Below, piece by piece: positions 52,635 through 62,154 of a stretch of 64,000 nt of DNA. Position 1 is the first letter of the stretch. The number at the start of each line of letters is the position of its first letter. The notes under the pieces are model-generated. The model was not told where the DNA came from. It did not search any database and saw only the letters and a program-made list of their open reading frames with translations. Origin of the DNA: an uncultured Phocaeicola sp. Lineage in GTDB: Bacteria; Bacteroidota; Bacteroidia; Bacteroidales; Bacteroidaceae. The translations under genes and the position numbers were made by a program. The stretch lies in the NCBI GenBank assembly GCA_948956705.1, contig CARCZS010000002.1, forward strand, positions 62,001 to 126,000, in the 5' to 3' direction.

Positions 52635-53241
52635 AGCGTTTTTGATATTAATCGCCCTCTGTGGGCTTTTGATGGCGGCTACCTTTGGGCTATGGGCTTA
52701 TTGTTCCAAGTTGAAATCAGAAAAGGAAAGATTGGATGGCAACCAAACCGCCTTGTTGGAGAAAATTGAATTTTACCAAACAGAATCCGGAAAATCCGCT
52801 GCTTCTGTACAGGCATTGACTTTATCCAAGTCTGAGGTGGAAAAGCATTGTGCCGACTTGACGAATACCGTTAAGGAACTTGACTTGAAAGTAAAGAGGT
52901 TACAAGCGGCTTCCACGAATGCAACAAAAACGGAGGTGGAGGTACAAACCATAGTTAAGGATAGCATTATATACCGTGATACATCCTATCTTAAAGTCCA
53001 AGCGATACGATGGAAAGACCCGTGGATAAATGTTGATGGCTTAATCATGCCCGATAAGAAACTAGATTTACGCATACAATCTGTAGATACCCTATTTCAA
53101 GTAGTGCATAGAGTGCCTAAGCAATGGTTGTTTTTCCGATGGGGAACAAAGGCTATTAGGCAAGAAGTTGTAAGTAGCAATCCCCATACCAAAATAGTGT
53201 ATTCGGAATATATAGAATTGAAGAAACGGAAAAAGAAATGA
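52624..53241 (+). CDS. Rz-like lysis protein or DUF6549-type membrane protein
   Basis: This 205-residue protein has an N-terminal membrane helix (FLILIALCGLLMAATFGLWA) followed by a coiled coil (about 28-110) and a beta-rich end. It follows the amidase, the usual place of an inner-membrane spanin. No Rz1-like lipoprotein gene is seen within it, so the spanin role is only likely. It is the last phage gene. Confidence 0.6.
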   Translation: MRNKAFLILIALCGLLMAATFGLWAYCSKLKSEKERLDGNQTALLEKIEFYQTESGKSAASVQALTLSKSEVEKHCADLTNTVKELDLKVKRLQAASTNATKTEVEVQTIVKDSIIYRDTSYLKVQAIRWKDPWINVDGLIMPDKKLDLRIQSVDTLFQVVHRVPKQWLFFRWGTKAIRQEVVSSNPHTKIVYSEYIELKKRKKK

Positions 53242-53278
53242 TTAGGTGTTAGTAATAGAGTAGAACTTTTGTTCTGAG

Positions 53279-53309
53279 CCGGGTTCGCTGTGAAGTGCGC
53301 CCGGTTTTT
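53279..53309 (+). terminator. Intrinsic terminator after the last phage gene
   Basis: CCGGG (53279-53283) pairs with CCCGG (53300-53304), with GCGC/GCGC-like extension, followed by TTTTTCTTT. It closes the late operon. Confidence 0.75.
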
Positions 53310-53310
53310 C

Positions 53311-53341
53311 TTTGTCCTTTGAAATAAAAGTCATATCTTTG
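53311..53341 (+). promoter_or_regulatory. Strong Bacteroides-type promoter
   Basis: TTTG at 53311-53314 and TATCTTTG at 53334-53341 are spaced by 19 bases. Transcription would start near 53348 and run toward the tRNA-like fragment with no protein gene in between. Confidence 0.7.
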
Positions 53342-53541
53342 CAGTACCGATTCTGAAAATCGGTGTTGCATTGTACCCCTGTATTCTTCTTTTGGAGAGG
53401 CAGGGGTATTCAACAAAAATGCAAAAGTTCTACTATAGTTCTACGAAAAATTGAAATAGTCTCGCAAGTGACTGATACTCAAAGTTAGGTTAGAAGTTTC
53501 CTAAACATTAGATAGGGGTTCGATTCCCCTCTGGGGTACCA
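53342..53541 (+). ncRNA. Possible structured transcript ending in a tRNA-like fragment
   Basis: The region starts with a hairpin ACCGATT/AATCGGT (53345-53363), then TACCCCTG/CAGGGGTA (8 bp), and continues to the tRNA-like 3' end. There is no coding frame of note. It may be an attachment-region RNA, a small RNA, or simply a promoter left over from a tRNA operon. The 452-base stretch 53242-53693 holds only these elements and the fucosidase promoter. Confidence 0.4.
53505..53541 (+). other. tRNA 3'-end-like fragment, candidate attR
   Basis: AGGGG-TTCGATT-CCCCT (53514-53530) is a perfect T-arm with the usual loop, followed by CTGGGGT, A and CCA (53531-53541). No matching ACCCCAG 5' acceptor strand is found upstream, so the tRNA is only a 3' fragment. 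Phages commonly integrate in tRNA 3' ends and leave such a copy at one junction. It marks the likely prophage/host boundary. Confidence 0.6.
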
Positions 53542-53644
53542 CACAGGTCAAAACACACTTCACTCTCCCTTTTTATCCCCCTTTATGGACAATTACTATC
53601 CCATTATCGGAAAATATATACCCCTATTTTCGGAACATGTCCTG

Positions 53645-53652
53645 TATCTTTG
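53645..53652 (+). promoter_or_regulatory. -7 element of the fucosidase promoter
   Basis: TATCTTTG matches the Bacteroides -7 consensus, 42 bases before the chosen start codon. The -33 region is less clear. Confidence 0.6.
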
Positions 53653-53693
53653 ACCTCGAAATAAAACTCATTCTAATCTTAAATTACATTTAT

Positions 53694-55082
53694 ATGAATA
53701 CACGCTTATTATTTATACTCTGCTGCTGCCTGTTGCCCTTTACCCTTAAAGGAGCGGGCAAAGAAGACATGAAATGGTTTACCGATGCCAAATTCGGGAT
53801 GTTTATCCACTGGGGGCTTTATTCACAAACGGCCGGCGAATGGAAGGGACACCCCACACAGGGCGGCGAGCATTTTATGCTTTATGAACGGATACCGGTA
53901 AAAGAATACGCTTTAATCGCCAATGACTTCAACCCGACCGAGTTCAACGCCCGGAAATGGGTAAAGACCGCCAAAGAAGCCGGCATGAAATATATCGTCA
54001 TCACCTCCAAACACCATGACGGGTTTGCCATGTATCACTCGGCATGCAGCGATTACAACATCGTTACCCGCACACCGTTTGCACGCGACCCGATGAAAGA
54101 ACTGGCCGATGAATGTCGTAAGCAAGGGCTGAAATTCGGCTTCTATTATTCCTTGGGAAGAGACTGGGAAGACCCCGATGTCCCCACCAACTGGCCGACC
54201 AAAGCCGGCCGAAGCAACACTTGGGACTTTCCCGATGAGGACAATAAAAACCTTCAGGCATATATTGACCGCAAGGTGCTGCCGCAATTAACCGAACTGC
54301 TGACCAATTACGGAGAAATAGCCATGATGTGGTTTGACACTCCCGAAATGGTGACCAAGGAACAAAGCCGTTCCATCCGCCAGCTCATTGAACGCCTGCA
54401 ACCGCATTGCCTCATCAACAGCCGCATCGGAAACGGTCTGGGCGACTATCGCATCATAGAACAGAAATTAATGAATGAGATAGACCCGAAACCTTGGGAA
54501 GCATGCCTCACTATGGGCGCCAACTGGGGTTACAATAAATATGATACTGTCTACAAGAAGCCCGACATGATGATTCGCAATCTGGTAGACGTGGTCAGCA
54601 AAGGAGGCAATCTGTTGCTGAACATCGGCCCCAACCCCAAAGGCAGTTTTCCGGTACAAACCGAGCCCGGACTCAAAGCTTTCCGCCAATGGATGAAAAC
54701 AAACCGGGAAGCCATCTACGGCACCTCTCCCTGGCATACTTACGGCGAGACTTCTCCCCTGGCCAATGGAAAAAGCGAAGAGGTAAAAGAAGGGTTCCAC
54801 GATGCCGTATTCGACGGTACACCCGGCAATGCCATTCCCGATTTCAGATATACTGCCAAAGGCAACCATATCTACATTATTGTACGCCACGTGCCTGCCG
54901 GCGAGTTTACGCTCCGTGCCTTCAAGGGATACACCGACCGTATCAAGCGCATCACGTTGCTCGACAACAAGAAAGCCGTCGAATGGAAACAGACCGAAGA
55001 AGGACTACGAATCAGCCATATCCAACGCCCTTCCGACGCTTTTCCTGTCTATGTGCTGCAGGTAGAAATGCAAGCAGAATAA
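53694..55082 (+). CDS. GH29 alpha-L-fucosidase
   Basis: This 462-residue enzyme starts at 53694, giving a signal-peptide-like N-terminus (NTRLLFILCCCLLPFTLKGA), probably a periplasmic or lipoprotein export signal. The GH29 hallmarks KWFTDAKFGMFIHWGLYSQ, SKHHDGF and the nucleophile-containing MMWFDTPE are present. It removes alpha-L-fucose from host glycans such as mucins or milk sugars. The longer frame from 53637 would lack the promoter fit and signal start. Confidence 0.9.
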   Translation: MNTRLLFILCCCLLPFTLKGAGKEDMKWFTDAKFGMFIHWGLYSQTAGEWKGHPTQGGEHFMLYERIPVKEYALIANDFNPTEFNARKWVKTAKEAGMKYIVITSKHHDGFAMYHSACSDYNIVTRTPFARDPMKELADECRKQGLKFGFYYSLGRDWEDPDVPTNWPTKAGRSNTWDFPDEDNKNLQAYIDRKVLPQLTELLTNYGEIAMMWFDTPEMVTKEQSRSIRQLIERLQPHCLINSRIGNGLGDYRIIEQKLMNEIDPKPWEACLTMGANWGYNKYDTVYKKPDMMIRNLVDVVSKGGNLLLNIGPNPKGSFPVQTEPGLKAFRQWMKTNREAIYGTSPWHTYGETSPLANGKSEEVKEGFHDAVFDGTPGNAIPDFRYTAKGNHIYIIVRHVPAGEFTLRAFKGYTDRIKRITLLDNKKAVEWKQTEEGLRISHIQRPSDAFPVYVLQVEMQAE

Positions 55083-55110
55083 ATACTCTCTCTTACATAA
55101 AGTTTCTTTT

Positions 55111-55163
55111 GCCGGTTCTTACTGCTTATCCTACGCGTCTAGTGATAAAAAGCAAGAACCGGC
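55111..55163 (+). terminator. Long-loop terminator-like hairpin
   Basis: GCCGGTTCTT (55111-55120) pairs perfectly with AAGAACCGGC (55154-55163), with a 33-base loop and a short T run after. It likely ends the fucosidase transcript. Confidence 0.6.
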
Positions 55164-55235
55164 TTTAAGCATTCCCCGCCCTATGAATAAGCCTTTCACT
55201 CCCCAAGCATAAGCTTTTTCTTCCTTACATATACT

Positions 55236-55323
55236 ACAGTCCATTGCTGTAGACTATACAGTCCGCTGCTGTAGACTATACAGTCCATTGCCGTAGACTG
55301 TACGGTCCACTGTGGAAGTCTGT
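55236..55323. repeat. Four 22-base tandem repeats
   Basis: Four copies of a 22-base unit (about ACAGTCCATTGCTGTAGACT) lie at 55236, 55258, 55280 and 55302, the last most diverged. Each unit contains ACAGTC...GACTRT and CTACAG...CTGTAG dyads. The 486-base stretch 55083-55568 has no credible gene; the repeats may be a variable-number locus or mRNA element. Confidence 0.75.
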
Positions 55324-55568
55324 AATAACCGACAGGAAGAAAAGACGTAGCTGACAGCAAGAAAAGGCTTAACACATAGGAAGAAAGGACATAAGGGGAG
55401 GGAGAAAGAAGACTGCCCCCGTAAGCGGCAGAAACAGGCGGAAAACACAAAAAAAGAAGGGAGAATGCCAAAACGCTGAGACATCGCCCTGTTATGGAAC
55501 GACAGTAGTCAGAGGTTTGGCACACTCCCTTATCAATCATCCTTTCGGATGAAAGGCGGAACGGATGA

Positions 55569-56759
55569 TTATTTAATCACGCCCAATTCTTTACCCACCT
55601 TGATAAATGCGGCAATCGCCTTATCCAGATGTTCGTGTTCGTGACCGGCAGACAACTGAACACGAATACGAGCCTGTCCTTTCGGCACAACCGGATAATA
55701 GAAACCAGTTACATAAATACCTTCTTCCTGCATCTTGGCAGCAAAGTCCTGAGACAGTTTTGCATCATACAGCATCACTGCACAGATAGCACTCTGAGTC
55801 GGTTTGATATCGAAACCGGCAGCCAGCATCTTATCGCGGAAATAAGTTACATTGTCCATCAACTTCGTGTGCAGCGCATCGCTTTCTTTCAACATCTTGA
55901 ACATTTCAAGGCTGGCGCCCACAATGGCAGGAGCAACAGAGTTAGAGAACAAATAAGGACGAGAACGCTGACGCAGCATGTCGATGATTTCTTTCTTACC
56001 TGTAGTGAAACCACCCATAGCACCGCCGAATGCCTTACCCAATGTACCGGTGAAGATATCCACACGTCCATACACATCGTATTGTTCGGCTACACCGTGA
56101 CCGGTCGGACCTACCACGCCTGCCGAGTGTGATTCGTCCACCATTACCAGTGCATCGTACTTCTCTGCCAATTCGCAAATCTTATCCATCGGAGCCACGT
56201 TGCCGTCCATAGAGAACACACCGTCAGTAGCAATGATGCGGTGGCGCTGAGCCTGAGCTTCCTGCAAGCAGCGTTCCAAATCAGCCATATCTGCATTGGC
56301 ATAACGATAACGTTTTGCCTTGCACAGACGTACACCATCAATAATGGAAGCATGATTCAATGCGTCAGAAATGATTGCATCTTCGTCGGTCAGCAGCGGT
56401 TCGAACAAACCACCGTTTGCATCAAAGCAGGCAGCATATAATATTGTATCTTCGGTTTTGAAATAATCAGAGATAGCAGCTTCCAGTTGTTTGTGCAAGT
56501 CCTGAGTTCCACAGATGAAACGTACAGATGACATACCAAAGCCATGAGAGTCCATTGCGTCTTTCGCTGCTTGGATCAAACGCTGGTTGTTTGACAATCC
56601 TAAGTAGTTGTTCGCACAGAAGTTCAACACTTCTTCTCCTGCATTTACTTTGATATCAGCCTTTTGGGGAGTTGTAATGATACGTTCGTTTTTATACAAT
56701 CCGGCTTCTTTGATGCCAGCCAATTCCTTCGTGAGGAACTCTTTCATTTTACCATACAT
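55569..56759 (-). CDS. kbl: Glycine C-acetyltransferase (2-amino-3-ketobutyrate CoA ligase)
   Basis: This 396-residue PLP enzyme of the alpha-oxoamine synthase family carries the FCANNYLGLS start region, VDESHSAG, and the lysine motif TGTLGKAFGG that binds PLP. It converts 2-amino-3-ketobutyrate and CoA to glycine and acetyl-CoA, the second step of threonine breakdown. It is divergent from the tdh-like gene, with which it forms the pathway. Confidence 0.93.
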   Translation of the reverse strand: MYGKMKEFLTKELAGIKEAGLYKNERIITTPQKADIKVNAGEEVLNFCANNYLGLSNNQRLIQAAKDAMDSHGFGMSSVRFICGTQDLHKQLEAAISDYFKTEDTILYAACFDANGGLFEPLLTDEDAIISDALNHASIIDGVRLCKAKRYRYANADMADLERCLQEAQAQRHRIIATDGVFSMDGNVAPMDKICELAEKYDALVMVDESHSAGVVGPTGHGVAEQYDVYGRVDIFTGTLGKAFGGAMGGFTTGKKEIIDMLRQRSRPYLFSNSVAPAIVGASLEMFKMLKESDALHTKLMDNVTYFRDKMLAAGFDIKPTQSAICAVMLYDAKLSQDFAAKMQEEGIYVTGFYYPVVPKGQARIRVQLSAGHEHEHLDKAIAAFIKVGKELGVIK

Positions 56760-56862
56760 AGCTTTGATTTTATTAAGTATTAAAGATTAAGTTCAGATAT
56801 TTCTCTTCGACGGACAAAGTTCTTATTTTTTTTTGAATTTCTGCAAAAATATAAAGAAAACT

Positions 56863-56895
56863 TTGATAAAATCTGAATGCTTCTGCCTATCTTTG
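56863..56895 (+). promoter_or_regulatory. Promoter of the tdh-like gene
   Basis: TTTG (56863-56866) and TATCTTTG (56888-56895) are separated by 21 bases, close to the usual Bacteroides spacing. The start codon follows 37 bases later. Confidence 0.65.
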
Positions 56896-56931
56896 CTCGC
56901 AAATAGCAAACTAACGTATTATTATTACACT

Positions 56932-57885
56932 ATGAAAAATGTATTAATTATCGGCTCTACCGGTCAGATTGGCTCAGAGCTAACAATGAAATTAAGAAGT
57001 ATTTATAATGGTAACATCGTAGCGGGATACATCCCCGGTGCAGAGCCCAAGGGCGAACTGGCAGAATCAGGTCCGTCGGCTATCGTTGATATCACTAACG
57101 AGCAGCAGATTGCCGAAACTGTATCAAAGTATCAGATTGACACTATCTACAACTTGGCAGCTTTGCTGTCGGCCGTAGCGGAAGCCAAACCGCAGCTTGC
57201 ATGGAAAATCGGTATGGGCGGTTTGTTCAACGTACTTGAAGTAGCCCGCACTATGAATTGTGCCGTATTTACTCCGAGTTCTATCGGTGTGTTCGGCAAC
57301 AACACTCCGAAGGACAAGACTCCGCAGGACACTATCCGCAATCCGCGCACTATGTATGGTGTAACCAAAGTTTCCGGAGAGTTGCTGAGTGACTACTACA
57401 ACATCCGCTTCGGTGTCGACACTCGTTCGGTACGTTTCCCGGGCTTGATTTCTTACGTGACTCCTCCGGGCGGCGGTACAACCGACTATGCTGTAGACAT
57501 CTATTATTCAGCAGCCAAAGGCGAGAAATTCGTTTGTCCTATCGGTAAAGGTACTTACATGGATATGATGTATATGCCGGATGCCTTGCGTGCCGCTATC
57601 GAAATCATGGAAGCCGACCCGAGCAAGTTCGTTCACCGCAACTCATTCAACATCGCTTCAATGAGCTTCGATCCTGAAATCATCTTCAACAAGATTAAGG
57701 AATACGAACCTAATTTTGAAATGGAATACAATGTAGACCCATTGCGTCAGGCTATCGCCGAATCATGGCCTAACTCACTGGACGACACTTGTGCCCGCGA
57801 AGAATGGGGCTGGAAACCTGAATACGACTTGGATACCATGACTAAGGACATGCTTGCCAAGCTGAAAGAACGTTTCAAGAAATAA
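56932..57885 (+). CDS. tdh: L-threonine 3-dehydrogenase, epimerase-type
   Basis: This 317-residue short-chain/epimerase-family protein starts at 56932 (MKNVLIIGSTGQIGSELTMK). It has the NAD-binding GSTGQIG at 8-14 and catalytic YGVTK near 143. This epimerase-type Tdh oxidises threonine to 2-amino-3-ketobutyrate and pairs with Kbl. The upstream in-frame extension is not needed. Confidence 0.87.
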   Translation: MKNVLIIGSTGQIGSELTMKLRSIYNGNIVAGYIPGAEPKGELAESGPSAIVDITNEQQIAETVSKYQIDTIYNLAALLSAVAEAKPQLAWKIGMGGLFNVLEVARTMNCAVFTPSSIGVFGNNTPKDKTPQDTIRNPRTMYGVTKVSGELLSDYYNIRFGVDTRSVRFPGLISYVTPPGGGTTDYAVDIYYSAAKGEKFVCPIGKGTYMDMMYMPDALRAAIEIMEADPSKFVHRNSFNIASMSFDPEIIFNKIKEYEPNFEMEYNVDPLRQAIAESWPNSLDDTCAREEWGWKPEYDLDTMTKDMLAKLKERFKK

Positions 57886-57905
57886 ATACTGTCTTAGGAA
57901 ACCCT

Positions 57906-57953
57906 ACAGCCTTCATAAATCGGTCTTGCCACCGGCTTGTGAAGGCTGTTTTC
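57906..57953 (+). terminator. Intrinsic terminator after tdh
   Basis: ACAGCCTTCA (57906-57915) pairs with TGAAGGCTGT (57940-57949) and is followed by TTTT. It separates tdh from the sugar kinase gene. Confidence 0.7.
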
Positions 57954-57969
57954 ATAAGTAAAACAAGCT

Positions 57970-59034
57970 ATGAACAAGAAACCGATTGCAACAAACCGGA
58001 AGGTCGTTACATTTGGAGAAGTGATGCTCCGTCTCACTGCTCCCGACTTCCGCCGTTTCTCCCAAACCAACGAATTCATTGCCACGTATGGCGGCAGTGA
58101 AGCTAATGTGGCTGTATCGCTCGCCAACTTCGGAATTCCCACAGAGTTTGTCACCCGACTGCCCGACAATGCAATGGCTCAGGCATGTATCGCATCGCTC
58201 CGTGCCAACGGACTGGGCACGGAAGGAATCGTACTCGGAGGAAAACGTATGGGGCTGTATTTTCTTGAGAGTGGCGCTTCGTTTCGCAACTCCAATGTGG
58301 TGTACGACCGTGAAGGGTCTTCTTTTGCCACCCTGCGCCCCGGCATGATAGACTGGGAAAAGATATTCGCCGATGCCGGTTGGTTTCATTGGTCGGGCAT
58401 AGCCGCTTCATTGTCGCAAGAGGGTGCCGACGCCTGTCTGGAAGCCTTACAAACGGCCGACCGTATGGGCTTAACTATCTCCTGTGACCTGAATGTGCGC
58501 AAGAAATTGTGGAATTACGGACGTTCGGTTGCCGATGTCATGTTGCCCTTGGTGCAATATAGTGATGTAATCTTCGGTGCAGAGCCCGAATACCAAGAAG
58601 TTTTCGGCATCACTCCGGTAGGATTTCAAGCAGTGGACACTGCTTATCCGTTGGAGTTGGAAGGGTTCGAGGCATTCGGACAAAAGATATCGGATATAGT
58701 GCCGCGCTGCCGGAAAGTATTTTTGGAATTGCGCAACACCGTTACTTCCAACCATAATCTGCTTGCAGCCGTACTTTATTCCGACCAAACATTAAAATAT
58801 ACGGGTATTTACGATATTACTCACGAAGTCGACCGTGTAGGTACCGGAGATGCCTTTGTAGGAGGAATGATATACGGTTTACTTACATATCCCGACAATG
58901 ACCAAAAAGCATTGGAGTTTGCTCTTGCCGCATCTGCACTGAAAAATACCGTATACGGTGACTTCAATCAGGTGACTGTGGAAGAGGTGGAAAGTCTGAT
59001 GAAAGGAAATACATCGGGAAGGGTAGCCCGATAG
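57970..59034 (+). CDS. PfkB-family sugar kinase, KDG-kinase-like
   Basis: This 354-residue ribokinase-like protein has the N-terminal FGEVMLRLTAPDFRRF, GGSEANVAVSLANFG substrate part, and the C-terminal DRVGTGDAFVGGM motif with the catalytic aspartate. It probably phosphorylates 2-keto-3-deoxygluconate in the use of uronate-containing sugars. Other PfkB substrates are possible. It starts about 84 bases after tdh, separated by a terminator. Confidence 0.83.
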   Translation: MNKKPIATNRKVVTFGEVMLRLTAPDFRRFSQTNEFIATYGGSEANVAVSLANFGIPTEFVTRLPDNAMAQACIASLRANGLGTEGIVLGGKRMGLYFLESGASFRNSNVVYDREGSSFATLRPGMIDWEKIFADAGWFHWSGIAASLSQEGADACLEALQTADRMGLTISCDLNVRKKLWNYGRSVADVMLPLVQYSDVIFGAEPEYQEVFGITPVGFQAVDTAYPLELEGFEAFGQKISDIVPRCRKVFLELRNTVTSNHNLLAAVLYSDQTLKYTGIYDITHEVDRVGTGDAFVGGMIYGLLTYPDNDQKALEFALAASALKNTVYGDFNQVTVEEVESLMKGNTSGRVAR

Positions 59035-59061
59035 AGAAGAGAAGAAGAAATAGATAAAAAA

Positions 59062-59100
59062 GAAAGGAGATTCCTTAGTAGGGAATCTCCTTTCTTTTTA
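59062..59100. terminator. Bidirectional terminator between kinase and secDF
   Basis: GAAAGGAGATTCC (59062-59074) pairs with GGAATCTCCTTTC (59082-59094) in a 13-bp stem, with T and A runs on opposite sides. It serves both converging genes. Confidence 0.8.
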
Positions 59101-59123
59101 TCTATTGACAATTATAATTCTTA

Positions 59124-62096
59124 TTATGCCTTCTTTTCTTCTTCGGGCATCTTGTGACCCAAGGTCAGGTAAGCTACCGGAGCGGCAATGAACAATGAAG
59201 TCAAAGTACCGATAACGACACCCAGAATCATTGCAAATGCGAAACTGCGGATACTGTCTCCACCCAATACGAAGATACACAACAATACAATCAATGTACT
59301 CAGTGAAGTATTGATAGTACGGGCCAAAGTAGTATTCAGTGAATCATTGAACAACTGCATACGGTTACGTTTCGGATACAAGCCGAAGAACTCACGGATA
59401 CGGTCGAAGATAACCACCTTGTCATTGATAGAATAACCGATAGCAGTCAGGATAGCACCAATGAATGTCTGGTCGATTTCCAATGAGAAAGGAACCCAGC
59501 CATAGCACAATGAGTAAGCACCGATAATCAAAGTGGTATCCACAGCCAATGCAACCGTTGCACCGACACTATATGCCACATTGCGGAAACGCAACAGGAT
59601 ATACAAACCGATAGCAACCAACGCAAGCAATACAGACCAGATAGCGGAAGTCTTGATATCGTCAGCAATACTGGGACCCACCTTCTGAGAGCTGATGATT
59701 GAACCGCCTGCACGGTTATCACGGTCGATAAATATTTCCAGTGTAGTGCCTTCGCCTAGCAAGTTACCGTCTTTCAAAGACTGATACAGGAACTCTTCAA
59801 TTTCAGAGTCGATTGTAGGAGAGTCTTCAGTGATACGGTAGTTGGTAGTGATACGGATGGTTTTCTTGTCTGTACCCAAAGCGATAGCCTGTACGTTATC
59901 TTCAGTAATCTTCTGTTTCAGCAGGTCGCGAACAGTTTCCGGTTCTACTTGCTGTTCAAACTGAACCACAAAGTTACGTCCGCCGGTGAAGTCGATACTC
60001 TGAGCCAAACCGCGGAGAACGAATGAAACCACACACGCTACAATAATGATACCGAATACAGTGAACGAACGTTTCATCATACCCATAAAGTTATAATGAA
60101 CATTCTGCATCAGATTCTTAGAAATGCCTGTCGTAAATGTCAATCCCAACCATTTGTCTTTGTTCATGAAGTGTTCGTAAACCACACGTGTCAAGAACAC
60201 GGCAGTAAAGAATGAACAGAGGATACCGATAATCAGTGTGGTAGCAAAACCGCGGATAGGACCTGTACCGAAATAGAACAGGATGATACCGGTAATGATT
60301 GAAGTCAAGTTAGAGTCAAAGATAGCTGAGAATGCATTCGAGTAACCGTCAGCCAAAGCAGCCTTGACACCCTTTCCTGCTCTCAATTCTTCTTTTGTAC
60401 GTTCGTAAATCAATACGTTGGCATCCACTGCCATACCCAGTGAAAGCACCATACCGGCAATACCCGACATTGTCAATGCAGCCTGGAATGAAGTAAGGAT
60501 ACCCAGCGTAAAGAAGAAGTTCACAACCAAGGCACAGTTGGCAACCATACCCGGAATCAATCCGTACATAGCACACATGTAAATCATCAACAGAATCAAT
60601 GCCACTACGAATGAAATGATACCTTGATTGATAGATTCCTGACCCAATGACGGACCAACGATATCTTCCTGAACGATACGTGCGGGAGCCGGCATCTTAC
60701 CAGACTTCAATACGTTAGCCAAGTCCTTTGTTACTTCGGGAGTAAAGTGACCGGTAATCTGAGAATGTCCGCCGGTGATTTCACCGTTTACGTTAGGAGC
60801 ACTATATACATAGCCGTCCAATACGATAGCGATAGCCTTATTTACATTATTCTTAGTCAAGACAGCCCAGCGACGAGAACCGTCAGTGTTCATAGACATA
60901 CTTACGCAAGGTTTGCCAAAACTGTCGAACTCATCCTTGGCATCAGTAATCACGTCACCTTCCAACGGAGCGCGTCCATTACGTTCGCTTGACTTGATGG
61001 CATATAATTCGAAGATACGTCCGGTCTTGTCGAAATCAGCACCTTTCACGCCCCATTTCAGGCGAAGGTCTTTCGGCAACATTTCTTTTACCTCTTTCAT
61101 GGCAAGGTAAGTATTTACCTGGGCAGTATCTTTATAATCAGCATAACCTACCACACAGCTACCATTCGGGTTCAACTGAAGAATAGAAGCCAACGGGTGT
61201 TCTTTCTTCATTTGTTCCATAGCAACAGTGTTGTTTGCAGATTCACCCTTCAATGCAGCAGCCAGACTGTCGGCAGCAGATACCGTCTTTGTATCGGCAG
61301 TCTCAACGGCAGTAGAGTCAGTAGCAACATCATCAGTAGCAAGGATAGCACGCAATCTGTTATCGGCAGCAGTCAGATAAGGATAGATTTCTTTAGCATC
61401 GAAAGTTTCCCAGAACTCAAGGTTAGCAGAACCCTGCAAGAGTTTTCTCACACGTTCCGGTTCTTTGATACCCGGAAGTTCCACCATGATACGTCCCATC
61501 TTGCCTTCCAAAGCCTGGATATTAGGCTGAACCACACCGAAGCGGTCGATACGGGTACGCAATACATTATAAGAGTTATCAATGGCAGCTTTGACTTCTT
61601 CGCGCAATACCTTTTCTACGTCAGCGTCAGAGCTGCGGGTATTTACTTTGTCTTTCAACTGCTGAGTAGCGAACAGTTCAGCCAACTTTCCTTGTGGAGC
61701 TTCTTTCTTGTATTCTCTGACAAACAGAGTAATAAAGTCGTCCTGACTGGTAATAGACTGTTTGGCAGCTTCTGATATAGCCTTGTTGAAAGCTTCATCG
61801 GTTTTGTTGTCGGCCAATGCCTTCACCACATCCGGTACAGAAACTTCAAGGATAACGTTCATACCACCTTTAAGGTCCAGACCCAGACCAATCTCCATCT
61901 CACGACACTGTTTCAGCGTATAACTACCCAGATAAACTTTTTCATTCTGCATAGAATCAAGGTAGTGTGCTTCACCCTTCGGATCTTGTGCCGCTTTGTT
62001 CATGTGATAGCGGGTCACAAAAGAGAAAGAAAGATAAAACACACATACAAGGGTAAGTAATACCGCAAAAACCTTTACAAATCCTTTGTTTTGCAT
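59124..62096 (-). CDS. secDF: SecD-SecF fusion protein translocase subunit
   Basis: This 990-residue membrane protein is a fusion of SecD (N-terminal half, with the GLDLKGGMNV motif and a large periplasmic domain, then helices with VDANVLIYERTKEELR) and SecF (C-terminal half, starting about residue 660, FTGGRNFVVQF). It uses the proton-motive force to help pull secreted proteins through the Sec channel. Fused SecDF of this kind is usual in Bacteroidetes. The N-terminal first membrane helix is FAVLLTLVCVFYLSFSFVT. Confidence 0.93.
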   Translation of the reverse strand: MQNKGFVKVFAVLLTLVCVFYLSFSFVTRYHMNKAAQDPKGEAHYLDSMQNEKVYLGSYTLKQCREMEIGLGLDLKGGMNVILEVSVPDVVKALADNKTDEAFNKAISEAAKQSITSQDDFITLFVREYKKEAPQGKLAELFATQQLKDKVNTRSSDADVEKVLREEVKAAIDNSYNVLRTRIDRFGVVQPNIQALEGKMGRIMVELPGIKEPERVRKLLQGSANLEFWETFDAKEIYPYLTAADNRLRAILATDDVATDSTAVETADTKTVSAADSLAAALKGESANNTVAMEQMKKEHPLASILQLNPNGSCVVGYADYKDTAQVNTYLAMKEVKEMLPKDLRLKWGVKGADFDKTGRIFELYAIKSSERNGRAPLEGDVITDAKDEFDSFGKPCVSMSMNTDGSRRWAVLTKNNVNKAIAIVLDGYVYSAPNVNGEITGGHSQITGHFTPEVTKDLANVLKSGKMPAPARIVQEDIVGPSLGQESINQGIISFVVALILLMIYMCAMYGLIPGMVANCALVVNFFFTLGILTSFQAALTMSGIAGMVLSLGMAVDANVLIYERTKEELRAGKGVKAALADGYSNAFSAIFDSNLTSIITGIILFYFGTGPIRGFATTLIIGILCSFFTAVFLTRVVYEHFMNKDKWLGLTFTTGISKNLMQNVHYNFMGMMKRSFTVFGIIIVACVVSFVLRGLAQSIDFTGGRNFVVQFEQQVEPETVRDLLKQKITEDNVQAIALGTDKKTIRITTNYRITEDSPTIDSEIEEFLYQSLKDGNLLGEGTTLEIFIDRDNRAGGSIISSQKVGPSIADDIKTSAIWSVLLALVAIGLYILLRFRNVAYSVGATVALAVDTTLIIGAYSLCYGWVPFSLEIDQTFIGAILTAIGYSINDKVVIFDRIREFFGLYPKRNRMQLFNDSLNTTLARTINTSLSTLIVLLCIFVLGGDSIRSFAFAMILGVVIGTLTSLFIAAPVAYLTLGHKMPEEEKKA

Positions 62097-62154
62097 GTTA
62101 CTTTGAAATTTATTATTTTTACTTTTTGATTAATTCTTAGTTTATACAAGGTTG

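Noticed and set aside
53450..53541. An intact tRNA gene
   Set aside because: The T-arm and CCA end are good, but there is no matching 5' acceptor strand, D-arm or 7-base anticodon loop upstream.
1..53541. An integrase or CI-type repressor inside the window
   Set aside because: No tyrosine or serine recombinase motifs and no clear repressor-protease were seen. The small HTH and LuxR-type proteins remain regulators of unknown role.
55196..55540. A 114-residue minus-strand open frame across the tandem repeats
   Set aside because: It is low in complexity where it covers the 22-base repeats and shows no domain or ribosome-binding site. It is better explained by the repeats.
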